Assembly: GCA_027625915.1 (NCBI GenBank)
Contig: JANTQA010000057.1
Location: 10,168,001-10,232,000, forward strand
Reading direction: 5' to 3'
From: Anaeramoeba flamelloides
Lineage: Eukaryota; Metamonada; Anaeramoebidae
DNA: 64,000 bases
Below the pieces are notes generated by a model, which worked only from the letters and a program-made list of their open reading frames with translations, ran no database searches and was not told the origin of the DNA. Below are positions 48,277 through 59,689 of the stretch, piece by piece. The stretch's first letter is position 1, and each line of letters begins with the position of its first letter. Made by a program: the position numbers and the translations under genes.

Positions 48277-50592
48277 TAAGCAAGGAATCAGAATTGGCGA
48301 ATCCCCATTCAAATTATTTGGTGGGTTCAAAACAAATGATATTATTGCTAAATAATATACATTGTCCGTGTGGGAGAAGAAAAGAATTACTGGATCTAAA
48401 AGAAAGTTATGGATCTTTTGTTGCAAAATTAGTTTGTCGAAAATGTCCAGCTACACAACTCAGAGACAACATAGAAAATTTTCATTTTTCATCAAAGTTG
48501 GATCAAAAAGATCAAACTGGAAAAAAAAACAAAACCAATTTTAAAACTGAAAATGGGCAAAGAAAAATAGTTGCTTGGGTTTTAGGTGGGAATTTTTATG
48601 AAAATTATCGGGAGCAAATGGGAATGATGGGACTTGCATATTTAAAAAAAAATTCTTATCAAAATACTATTGATAGATTGATCGAAGAAACAAAGATTTT
48701 ATCTCAAAAGCACCTGGAAGCTAACAGATCAAAAATGGATTTGAAAAATTTGACAATTTGTGTCGATACTGGTTGGTCTAGTCGACGTCATGTAAATGAA
48801 TGTTGTTTTATTGTGATAGATAATAAAATAAAATTATTATTTGACATAATTGCCATAACAAGTGATATCTTTACTGGGGCAAGTGGAAATATGGAAGCAG
48901 AAGCAGCCAGATTTTTTTGTCAAAAGCACAAAGAAACAATTAAGCTTGTTGGCGTAGTTAAAGATGGTGATACTAAATTGGCAAAAATTTTTGAAGAGGC
49001 TTGGAAAAGGGTAAAAATTTTAAAAGATCTCAATCATCTTTTAAAAAACGTTCGGAAAATATTAAAGATGGTACAAATTTCAAGTGTTTAAAAAACACAA
49101 GTTTGCCCTTGACCAAATGGATTCGATCAAAAGCTGAGAACAGTTGGTCCGGCTTAGTATTAAAAATTTACATCAAAATTTCAATTTTTCATTTTTTAGA
49201 TATCCATGATTGCTGCGAACATGTAATGCCCCATAAGGATAGATATGACTTTCCACCTTTGAACATTATTGACAAAAAATTTTTACTTGAAAAAAAGAAT
49301 CAACTCCAAGATCTCATTGAAAAATATTTAAAAATTTTGGTGAATAATATTATAATAGTTGAAGAAAAGTTAAATTCAAAAACTATGAAGAGAAGTGATG
49401 AACTTTATTGGATGGATGTTATTGAGTAAATTTCTGATAAAATTAATTTTTTTTTTCGTCAAAAAATTAACTTGTATGTATGTAATATCGATTGTGTTCA
49501 AGAATATAAAATTGAAAATCAGAATTCATATTCATTAACACCACAATTAATTGATTTAAATGAAATAATCCAGGGACTTGCGGATCGATAGGAAGAATTT
49601 TTCAAAGCTGGATCAACAAATAGGTGTGAGAGTTTTAGGAATTCTAGGACAAAATTCATTGAAAAGGGGTTCAATTCGTCCAAACAATGGGAAATGAGAT
49701 ATCAGTTTTCTGTTTTAAACTGGGAATTGCCCGAATGGAAAACAATATTAATGGAGCAACCAGGGTTTCAAATAAATTACCCTCAAATAATTTCCCAATA
49801 CAAAAAGAATTTGGAAAAAAACTATGAAAAAATTCGGCAAAATTCAAAAGAATATAAAGCTGGAAGATTTATCAGAAGGTTAAAAAAAATAAAAAATAAA
49901 AAACTATTAATTGAACAAGGGTATTATATGTTTCCAGAAAAAAACAGGTGAGAACAATTCAAATCAAAGAAAATTTTCATGTAGATACAACTGTAATATT
50001 CATTATAAAATCGAATTGTCACGTCTCATACACGAAATTATATTTCACAAAAGGATGTTGGTTCCTCTTGAAAAAGATGTTATTTCAAAAAATGTCTTGT
50101 TTACAAAAAAAAAAATTTATTTAGTACGAAATTCTTTGAACTCCACTTTAGTGAAATTAAAAGATAAAGTTTTAAAACATAATAAAGTAAAAGATAAACT
50201 AAATCTGAATCTAAAAAATCAAGCCTTTATAAATCTTGAACAATATATTGAGGAATTTGAAAATACTTATAAGATCAAAAAAAAATTAGAAGAACCAAAA
50301 CTTTAAATATTAATGATGGTGAATTTAATGGGGATATTGAAATTTTTAAAGAGGTTAGTGATAATGATGATGATGAGATAAATGAATATAGTGAACAAAA
50401 TTTTGAGGGAAAAGATCTAAAGAGTGACAATGAATTCGAAGAAATTGAGGAAATCCTAACAAGTGATAAAAAAAAAAAATGAATGATCTCGCCGATGATG
50501 ATGTTTTTGGAATAGCATTTGACAAAAGATTGCCCACTTCTTTTATAAATAACACTCTCTTATTTGAAACAGAGAGGAATAAAAACAAATAA
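48277..50592 (+). pseudogene. Decayed Mutator-type transposase
   Basis: Open from the MITE edge; first internal ATG at 48336. The N-terminal part has a Cys pattern (HCPCGRRKELL..VCRKCP). The core reads TICVDTGWSSRRHVNECCF, TGASGNMEAEAARFF, VGVVKDGDTKLAKIF and LKDLNHLLKNVRK. These match the Mutator-like transposase layout (D-x-W-x-R, GxSGxMExE, DGDxK, nH..K), and the DDE acids appear to be D of VDTGW and D of KDGD. The frame shifts near 49060-49085, and stops follow near 49429 and 49592. Coding-like text continues (CESFRNSRTKFIEKG.., RYQFSVLNWELPEW) to an acidic tail ending near 50592. Both termini lack recognisable Mutator TIRs. The coding sequence reads on upstream of the ATG, so its true 5' end is lost. 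Confidence 0.75.
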
Positions 50593-51544
50593 AATTTCCG
50601 TTTTTTTAATAATATATAATAATTGGATAATGGGCTCTGGTATATCTTTTTCCTTTTTCTATTTTTATTTTTTTATTTTTATTTAAAAATACATTTTAAA
50701 GAAACTAGAACTGAATATTTTAGTATAAATATTCAGATATTTCTTTAAAATAATAGAAAGGTTCTGAAAATCAAATTGTTAATTCAAATTATTTTCAATT
50801 GGTTTTCCTAAAACCAATAGTAATAAAATAAATTTTTGTTTTTAATGTCGTTTTTTAGTTGTTTTTTTATTGTTTTTAATTGTTTTTGAGTTTTTTTACA
50901 AGTTTACAATCTCGAAATCATGTCTGTCAGATTTGAAAAATATTATCGATGATTTTTGAGGATCTATTAAAGTTAGAGTTATTTGTTTCGAGTTTTTGTG
51001 AAAAGATCCTCAATTTTTTCGTGCAAGAAACTCGTGGTTAATTTTCTTTTTCATTTTTACGTTCCTTAACAAGGGTGATCAAGTTTACGTATCTCAAAAT
51101 TTCTTTTTCATTTTTCAGAAAAAAAAATGACGAAAAATGATTTTTTGATCCAAATTGGAGAATATCATCAAGATCATTACAATGTGTTTTAAATGAGATT
51201 GAGGTATATTAGTTTGAGGAAATTTTGTGAATTGCCAACGTAGTCCTTAATGTGTTCAAATTAAAAAAAAACAAGTGTATTTTTCTTCGGGTTTTCTGTT
51301 TTGTCTGTGAAATTTATTGGTTTTACAAATAAGCAGAAAACTCAAGAAAAGCTAACGAAATTTTATTTAATTGAAGAAATCAAAAAAAAAATATTTTATC
51401 CAATTATCTTCAATAAATAATTCTTTAATAGTCAAAATAATTTTTCCCCTATTCAAAGGATATTTATTAGATTTATATTACTTTTTAAAGGAATCATAAA
51501 ATTTTGTCTACGTTTAAATAACAATTTTTTATAATTTTTTACTA
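50593..51544. other. AT-rich spacer with a family B fragment
   Basis: 51285-51365 (GGGTTTTCTGTTTTG..CAGAAAACTCAAGAAAAGCTAACG) is a small family B foldback. Otherwise nothing supported is seen. Confidence 0.4.
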
Positions 51545-51741
51545 CAGTCAGTTTTCAATTTTAAGTCACAAACTTTCAAAGAAATTTAAGGCTCAAAAAA
51601 ATCTCAAATTAAGGTAATTGTTTGTAATTTTTTATTTTACAATTTATTTTTACGTGAATTTGAATTTTGTGCTTTAATTTGAGATTTTTTTTGTACCTTA
51701 AATTTAGTTGAAAGTTTGTGCCTTAAAAGTGGAACTGACTG
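51545..51741. mobile_element. Palindromic MITE, copy H
   Basis: TA-flanked, about 197 bp. Left arm CAGTCAGTTTTCAATTTTAAG is slightly drifted and shorter in the middle than other copies. Confidence 0.9.
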
Positions 51742-52716
51742 TATTAAATCAAAAAAATATTACTGGAAAATTGGATTTTCTAACTTGATTTGTTAAATAT
51801 CTTGAAAAGATATTTTTTGATCAAAGATCCTTTATTAACCAATAGTGTTTATTCTAAAGAGTTTTCAGAAAGTGAGAAATTATTAAAAGTTTAATATTTT
51901 GGTAAAAACTTTTTTAATGAGAGTGAATTGTTCTGAGTAAGATCTGTGGATTGTTGTAGAGTATTGACATAATTGAATTAAGATTTTTTGAATAAGATCA
52001 TTTTCCAAGAAAAAGGGTCATCAGCTCTTGTGTCAAATTTTTCGTTCTTGTATTTAGAAAACTCAAAATATAATAATTCTTGTCATACTTTTTTAAAAAA
52101 CCATCAACATTTTTACAAGAAAAAAAAAAACAATTAATAATTTTAACAACTTTAGATTTTTTTAAAATCCAATAAGATCATCAAATATAGTTTTTGAACC
52201 TTACACAATTTTGAAATTTCTGACAAAGAGGTGCTTCTTCAAAAAAAGGTGAAGGATCTTTTTAAAAAGAAAAACAATCAAAAACGCGAAAAATCAGTTA
52301 ATTCTTTTCTCCAATAGTACGGTTTGATAACATTCTTTAATTGTTGGTATACCATTAAAAACTTGATTGTTTTTGTTCTTCCGAAAGTGTGCCGCTATTA
52401 TGGGTTTTTTTTACAAGTTGAATTTTGATCACTACAAGCTGAATTAAATTTTTAGAATTAGAAATCAACGGATTTGGTTCCTTGCACTATCTTTTGCGGT
52501 GGATTCAATTTTAACTCATAAACAATTGTGTGTCAAATCTTTTTGAAAGAACTACTTTTTTTTTTTCTTCATTTTCGTTACACAAAATTATTCGTTTTCA
52601 AAAATATGAAAGATTTGTAATTCTCGAAATACTCATTCCCCCGAGATCATTTCTGAAATTACAAAAATCAAATTTTATTTTAGCAAAAAGAATCTTTATT
52701 CTTGTTTTTCTTATTT

Positions 52717-52932
52717 TCAAAAAATTGTCATAATTCCTTTTTTGAAGAGAAATGAATATCTGATTCTTTTTCTCTTTTTGTGAGAATTTTTACACTTGTT
52801 CCAAAAGTTGTTAGAATTTCTTTTTTTGAGGGAAATTAATTTTTTACCCTTTATTGGAATTGTTCTTGCAAGACCCCTTCCTTTAAAATACTTGAAGTCT
52901 TTTGCTTTGAGTTTATAAACAAAATCTTTCAT
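52717..52932 (-). CDS. Doubtful small basic ORF
   Basis: 71 codons from ATG 52932, reading MKDFVYKLKAKDFKYFKGRG then LARTIPIKG.. and Lys/Arg-rich after that. The first ~30 residues look protein-like, and a possible donor (GG|GTAAAA) follows them. A good acceptor (TTTTTGTAATTTCAG) lies at about 52665, but no open exon of useful length follows. Family unknown. Confidence 0.25.
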   Translation of the reverse strand: MKDFVYKLKAKDFKYFKGRGLARTIPIKGKKLISLKKRNSNNFWNKCKNSHKKRKRIRYSFLFKKGIMTIF

Positions 52933-53106
52933 TTTTTCTTATTACACTTACTTAAAATTTTTTTTCTTTTTCTTTTACTTTTTTTTCAAACACAAAATCT
53001 TTTTTTTTTTTTATTATTTTTAATTTTTAGAAATTTTTTTTTTTTGAGCATCTTTTTTTTGTAAAATTGCTTCTCTTTTGTAAAATTAAATACACTACAA
53101 CACACT

Positions 53107-53235
53107 ATGAACTCAACACACACATACCCAAAAAGCGAACGAATCAACAATTTGCTAATCGAACTTCATCCATATTTTAGCCAAAGGACACAAAAAGAAC
53201 AAGAGGCATGCCTGTCACTTATGAGCCTCGGATTT

Positions 53236-53266
<31 letters not shown>

Positions 53267-53895
53267 CAACATTAATCTTCAGTCCACCAAGCTCTCCAAT
53301 AAACTTTCACAACACTGAAGACTTTTTAAACGAAGACACATTTGAGGGCCAGAGTACTGTAATTCGTAAAAGGCTTCACTTAGAAATGGGTTCTGAGTCT
53401 TCGGAAACATCTGGATCTGAAACTGAATCATTTGAAAATGAACTCAAACGAAAAACAAGGACAATTCAAAGAACTAATCCAAAAAAAAAAACTTTCAAAA
53501 GAACAAGCAGAAACAAGACGGTTCACCAAAAAAGGATCATTTTGAAGTGCCGAAACAAAAAGAAGTCCACAATCACAACATCGCAAAGAAAAAAAACGAA
53601 TTCAAAAAGATCAAGGAGACACGAAACAAGGCCAAAGGCATTCGCTCGCCTCAGGGTCTTCTGGAGCAACGAAGAATGCTGCTGTCTGATCGATGGGATC
53701 AACAGATTCGGTGTTGGTAAATGGTCCAAAATAATGGGACAGGCAGGCTACAATTTCCATTTGAAGCGAACACCTCACGATCTCAAGGACAAATGGAGAA
53801 ACTTGACAAAATTCCACAATATGGAAAATCTTCAAATCAAATACAAATACCAACAATGGCTCAAACAAAAACAATTAAACCAACAACTCAATTAA
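53107..53895 (+). CDS. PolyQ protein with a C-terminal telobox-type Myb domain
   Basis: Single exon, 262 residues, ATG at 53107. A polyQ tract lies at about residues 43-54, an acidic S/E-rich stretch at about 95-115, and a long K/R/T-rich nuclear-localisation-like region at about 117-178. A single Myb/SANT repeat covers about 183-240: FWSNEECCCLIDGINRFGVG then KWSKIM.., with the third helix RTPHDLKDKWRNLTKF. DLKDKWRN matches the telobox signature (VDLKDKWRN) of telomere-repeat-binding proteins such as TRF1/2, Taz1 and plant TRFL/SMH. The layout with the Myb domain at the C-terminus also fits TRF-like proteins, but no TRFH dimerisation domain is seen. It is likely a nuclear double-strand DNA binder; telomere binding is inference. 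Confidence 0.85.
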
Positions 53896-56800
53896 TTTTT
53901 TCCTTCTTACGCTTATTAACTAGACTTTTTTTTTTTTCTTTTCTTTTTCTTACTGCTTTTCTCTTTTTAATCTTTTCTTTCTTTGTTACGTTTTTTAAAT
54001 AATTTTTTTTTTTTTTTTTCCATATTTTTTTGAGAAAGACATTTTATGAAATCTTCTTTTGTAACATCACACAAGTGTTAGAAGTTTTTTTTTTTTTTTT
54101 TTATTATTTTTTTACATTATTTTCTTTTTTTCTTTTTCTCTTTCTTTCAGTAAAATTTGATCACCATTTTTGTGAAATCAATAATCTGTACCATTATAAT
54201 GTTTCTATTTTTTATGTTCTTTTCTATTTTTTTCCATACAGCTTTTTATTATTTTTCCTTTTAAAAAAAACAAAGAATAAATATTTTTTTTTTACACTAG
54301 TTTTCTTGTTTTGATCTTATCAACCCCTTTTTTCCAGAATGTTAAAATCTAACTTAATTTTGCCATTCAATTTTGTTTGTTCTTTGTCCAAATATTTTTA
54401 TCTCTCATTTTGATCGAAAAACTATTTTTTTTTTAAATTTTTCTTCACAAATCCAAAACGAAACCCAAATTTTCCTCTCGTTTTTCGTTTTTGGATCTCT
54501 TATGAAATGTGTCAACCAAAATTTTCAATTTTTCAGATTTTTAAAGACAAAATTTATTTTTGATTTTTTTACTGTTGAAATGAGAAATGGTAATAAGACT
54601 CAATTTTAACAAGAGAGGTGGAGTGAATTCAAATCTTTTCTAAGGATATTTTTGTATGAATTATCAGAAACTTTAAAAAATGTGAAAGAGTTTTCTCATA
54701 AAAGAACCAAAGAAACAATGTTTCAACCAAAAACAATTCCTTAAATTGTTTTGTGATCACTTTGGAAAGTATTGACTTTTTTGATTGGAAAAAAGTTCTT
54801 AAAAAAAGTACTTTCTTCGAATTAAGGGAGATTAAGAAAGCAATTGTGGTGAGTATGTGTGTTAAAACATTGGTCTGTTGGGTTCTTTGTTTCCTATTCC
54901 TTGAATGGTTTATAAAATTCTAAATTAGTCAGAATTGGAATTTTTTTTATTGTCGGGTTTCTATTTGAAAGATGTTTCTGTCTTCCACCACACAAACACT
55001 ATTTTATATTCGAACGTAAGCAAAGTCTAGTTTATGAGAAGAACTCTTTGAAAAAATCAAGGTTTTTCAATTTTGTTTAAAATGTAGTTTTTTCAACCAA
55101 CTATAAATTTATGATCAGATCACTAAAAAAAGTCCTATTCTGCCTAATTTAGGAATTTAATACTACTTCAGGATCGAGGAGATAAAAGTACACAACTCAT
55201 AAATAGTTTGTAACATGTGATCGAATAAGTATCTTTTTTAAAATAATTCCTATTTGAAAGAAATTGCATTTTCAAAAAGTATAATACAAGAAGTACCTAT
55301 TTTTGATATTTAACCCAACAACCCCATATTAGAATTGAGAGAGAAGAACAATGGAACACAAATATTCGCTATTTCAGAGAGTTGCTTTTAAAAATATTTG
55401 CAATTACTCAACAATTTGCCAAATACTATTATTTTCCAATTTTTAAATGAAAATTTTTAGTTCATTCCCATTTAAATATTTTTCGAGAATAATGAGATGA
55501 AAATCCAAAGATCTTTACAATATGGTTTAGAAATGATATTTTTAGACATTTAATTAAACTACCTTATTGGACTCTAAGAAAAATTATTTATTCTTTAATT
55601 TTGATTGTAACAGATAAAATTAATATAATTTTTGTACATGGAAATAAAAATTTTCATTTATTAATTGGAAAATAATATTATTCACAATTAAAAACCTTTG
55701 TCTGAAATTTTTTTACATGTCAGGTATTTTTTTCACAATTCTGTTTTTTTAAGGTTCTTTTAATATTTTTTTTTCAATTTTATGGTAAAATAATATTGAT
55801 AAATTGCAATTTATCTAAGGAAATTTTTACTTATTTTCTTTTTTGAAAATTTTCAGATCAAGCTTTGAATAAAGCATTTTATGAAGTCGTGTGTTAATAA
55901 ACTCTGTAAAATTAGTTGTTCTTCAAAATATTCTTTGAAAGAGATGGTTTGATAAGAAACAGTTCAAAGATTTATAAAAATGGAAATTAACTCAATATTT
56001 TTTGAAATTTATTAGAATTTATCAGTAAGTAGAATTTTTTCTTCACAGTAAAGAGGTCATTTTATTTTATTTACAATATATTTTAAATCTGATTATTATC
56101 TTTCATTTAGGGAATCAGTTATTGGATTACTAAAGAATTATTTGCTCTTTTAAACTGTAACAAACATTTTTTTTTGATTTTCCTGTTAGGTAATATAATG
56201 CACTTGGTATGTGTTTTTTTTTAATTTTTTTAAAGAATTGAGTAAAATCTTTGTTTTTTATTGATTCTTCAGAATTATGGAAACCAAGACACTTGAATGT
56301 ACCCTACGAAACTCCACAGACATCCCCATTGTTTTTTTTTAGTTTTTTTAAAATAACAGAATAAATCAAAAATTCAAATATATTTTCAGTTTATTTCAAA
56401 AATTATAAAAAACCTAATAAATGAAATATTAATCATTAGTTATTTTTTTATCGTATTTGTATTTTTTGGATAAGTAGAATGTTTTCAAAACTATTGTTTA
56501 TTATTTATGAAAAAAAAAAAAAATACCAACACTGAATTTAAGGAAAATTCATTCTCACAGCTGTTTTATAATTTTTACCATGAAATAGAATTTATTTTCG
56601 AGATTAGTGACTTTTAAAAAATTTAGGAATATTGACAACAAAAGATAAAACACCCCCAAGATTTTTCATAAATGAAATGTCTATTATTTTGTGAATAAAC
56701 CCGATCAAGGAGTCTGGAATGATGATTGTAGCAATATTTTTGTTTAACTTGAAATTTTCAATTTTATTTCATACTAGTGATATATTGGTTTAAAAAATTA

Positions 56801-57054
56801 TTTTTTGAAATTTAATTATTTGGAAATTAAATTAATTTTCAAGGGAAAAACACTTATCAGGTATGTTAAATAGTTTGTGATTTCTGATCAATAACAATTA
56901 GTCGGTAAAATTACTAATTTTCATCGAGAAAGATAAAATCCTATTTTATTATTTTAATATCAAAACCAAGAAACTTCAAAATATTTCTAAATATCAGAAT
57001 AGATTTTAAACAGTTTTCTAATCAAATTACAAATTAGACTTTTTGATAGGATAT
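53896..57054. other. AT-rich intergenic region
   Basis: T-rich to about 54.6 kb, with ORFs that are pure F/L/S reading. 56215-56420 carries degraded family B modules (AAAGAATTGAGTAAAATC, CCTACGAAACTCCACAGACATCC). No gene is seen. Confidence 0.45.
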
Positions 57055-57640
57055 ATACTGATATCATAACAATTTTACAATTATCACGATAATTTAACTA
57101 AATCGCGATATTCTATAAAACCGCAACAATTATTTCAAAATCATGAAAAATGCCAAAGTATTGTGATAACTTTTTAATCGCGACATATTAGTTGATGGGT
57201 TTTGTGCTAATTCATATTTATTTTTACATTGAATTTTTTTTTTTTTTTTTGATTTAAAAATAGGTTATGTGAAAAAAATGCAATTATTTGAAAAAAAAAC
57301 AAAAAAGATACTTGATTCAATCAAGGATAAGACCAAATAGTTTTGTTGTATTTTCTTTTGATTTGGTTGACAAACATATCCAGACTTTTAGATCAACAAC
57401 AATAATAACTTTATATAAATAAATATTTTTACAGTCAACTGTAGAGTCATAAATTGCACTGAATTATAGACTTTCTAAAACAACCAACCCGCCCATTTGT
57501 TCTTTAAAGAATGTTTTCTGTGGTTAAAACCTTTTTAACAATCTATGAAAGTGAAAGGAGTTGTGATAACTTTTCAAAAGCCTTCACAACAACCTACATA
57601 CATAATCTTCAATTATTAAAAATTTTTCACAATTGTTTTT
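57055..57640 (+). repeat. Dispersed repeat family C, copy 2
   Basis: Starts with a CpG-bearing motif array (TATCACGATAATTT, AATCGCGATATTC, AATCGCGACAT), then GATGGGTTTTGTGCTAATTCA, AATCAAGGATAAGACC, AAAACAACCAACCCGCCC and a coding-like stretch ending ..SKAFTTTYIHNLQLLKIF. It is the inverted counterpart of 6100-6720. The ORF at 57511-57780 overlaps its end and is probably element-derived. Confidence 0.65.
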
Positions 57641-58135
57641 CTTTTTCTTCTTCTCCTTCTTTGAGCATCTTTATATTATACAGAAAAAACAAATACGATT
57701 TAGAGGCTTTTTGTTTAATTGATCGATTACCAATGATTAGGAAAATTACCCTTTATTCATTTTGGTTATTTAACTTCTAAAGTAATAACCCCCTTTTAAA
57801 AAAACACACATATATCTATTTTCAAGTATATTGTTGAAATTAGTTATTATTATTATGATCTTAAAATTCCTTTCAAATTTAATATTTTGTTAAAAAAAAA
57901 ATTAAAATAAAAGTTTGTTTTTCTACTACAAATACACCTATTCCCTTTATAAAAGTTTTCTAACTTTCAAACACTTGGAGACAAACCACAACACACAAAA
58001 ACACTTTCTAAATTTTTTAAAATCGGAAAAGAGTTGTAAAAGTCTTTTGTTTTGTATTATTCAAGAGATTTTTTAAAAGTGATTACAAAAAAATAATTTT
58101 TCATTTTTTATACAATTTTTATTTTATCATCATAC

Positions 58136-58195
58136 AGTGGAATATCACTATTTTATGATTTTTCACGATAAAGTAGAGTTAATCACGATTTTTTT
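58136..58195 (+). repeat. Short pogo-like terminal repeat, copy 2
   Basis: TA-CAGTGGAATATCAC start, then TTTATGATTTTTCACGAT and TTAATCACGATTTTT. Partner of 5563-5625. MITE copy I begins immediately after it. Confidence 0.5.
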
Positions 58196-58197
58196 TA

Positions 58198-58392
58198 CAG
58201 CCAGTTCCACTTTTAAGGCACAAACTTTCAACGAAATTTAAGGCACAAACAAATCTCAAATTAAGGAACAAAATTTGTAATTTTTTTTTTTACAATTTAT
58301 TTTACTAGAACCTGAATTTTGTGCCTTAATTTGAGATTTTTTTGTACCTTAAATTTCGTTGAAAGTTTGTGCCTTAAAAGTGAAACTGACTG
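58198..58392. mobile_element. Palindromic MITE, copy I
   Basis: About 195 bp; ends CAGCCAGTTCCAC and GTGAAACTGACTG. The right-hand TA has drifted to GA. Confidence 0.9.
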
Positions 58393-58481
58393 GAAATATT
58401 TGAATCAAATAACATTTCAAATCAATTTTTTCTCCATTTTGAATAAAAAAATACAAATAAAAAAATAAAACGATCAAAATA

Positions 58482-58677
58482 CAGCCAGTTTCACTTTTAA
58501 GGCACAAACTTTCAACGAAATTTAAGGTACAAAAAAATCTCAAATTAAGGCACAAAATTTGGAATTTTTTTTTTTACAATTTATTTTACTAGAATTTGAG
58601 ATTTTGTGCCTTAATTTGAGATTTTTTTGTTCCTTAAATTTCGTTGAAAGTTTGTGCCTTAAAAGTGAAACTGACTG
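58482..58677. mobile_element. Palindromic MITE, copy J
   Basis: TA on both sides, near-consensus arms. Lies 89 bp from copy I in the same arrangement. Confidence 0.92.
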
Positions 58678-59689
58678 TAATATTTTCACAAATTAATTGT
58701 TAGTATCACGATAATATATGATATCATCAAAAACTCTATTTTTCTTTGAATATAAGCAACAAAAAAATTTAATTTTTATAAGGAAAATTAAGTTAATTTT
58801 TATTTTGGAAATTTCCATTCATGGAAATTCACACACTTTTTAAATATTTTCTTAATTTCGATTGATAAAAATAAATTTGAATGAATTAAAGAGTTTTTAT
58901 CAAAATTATATTTTTAACTTTCTCGATCCCTTTAAGAGATTTATCAAGAAAATTTCAATTTACTTTTTCAAATTGAAAAATAATGTTTTCATTAAACAGG
59001 AAAAATGTTTGAAAAAATGAATCTTTGATCTGAAATTCAAAGGGGTGTTGTTTAATAATTGAATAAAAATCTAACAAATTCCATTTTTATACATTTTGGA
59101 AGAAATTATTTTTTTCAATTACACAACATATTCTTTTCACAAATCCAAAAATAAAAACAAAAACAAAATATAAATTACGATAAAATTTATTTGTATTTTT
59201 TTTTTTTTAGGGAATAAACAGAATCAACATGATTGACAAGAAAAAACAGGAAAAAAAAAGCAAAAGAATAAACAATAAAATAATAAAAAAAAAAAAAAAA
59301 ACAAAACAAAAAAACAACAAAAACAAAAACAATAAATAAAAAAAGAAAACCTGATAAAATGTGATCAAGATTTAAAAAAAAAAAATAAGAAAGAAATTAT
59401 CTTTGCTTCTATTTTTGAAAAGGTTTTAACAAAAACGAGCAACAAAAAAAGATAATGATAAAGAAAAAGAAAAAGAAAAAGAAATAGAAGAATATAAATG
59501 ATCACATAAATATTTCTGAAAAATGAATTTTTCATAATATTGGTTGGTAAATTTAAAAATTTAATAAAAAATAACATGTAAAAAAAAAACAAGAAATAAA
59601 CAAATATATTACAAGAATTGTTCTTTGATCCTCTTGTATCAGAATATTAAGATTAAAAAAAAATTGAAACTCTTCATGATCCGAATTAA
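58678..59689. other. AT-rich spacer, 3' of the Myb gene
   Basis: Ends in an A-rich plus strand (59200-59400, AAAAACAAAAAC units), which is the T-rich 3' flank of the minus-strand Myb gene. No gene is seen. Confidence 0.45.

Noticed and set aside
53523-54002. ORFs overlapping the telobox gene
   Set aside because: Other-frame shadows of the Myb region and polyT 3' flank.
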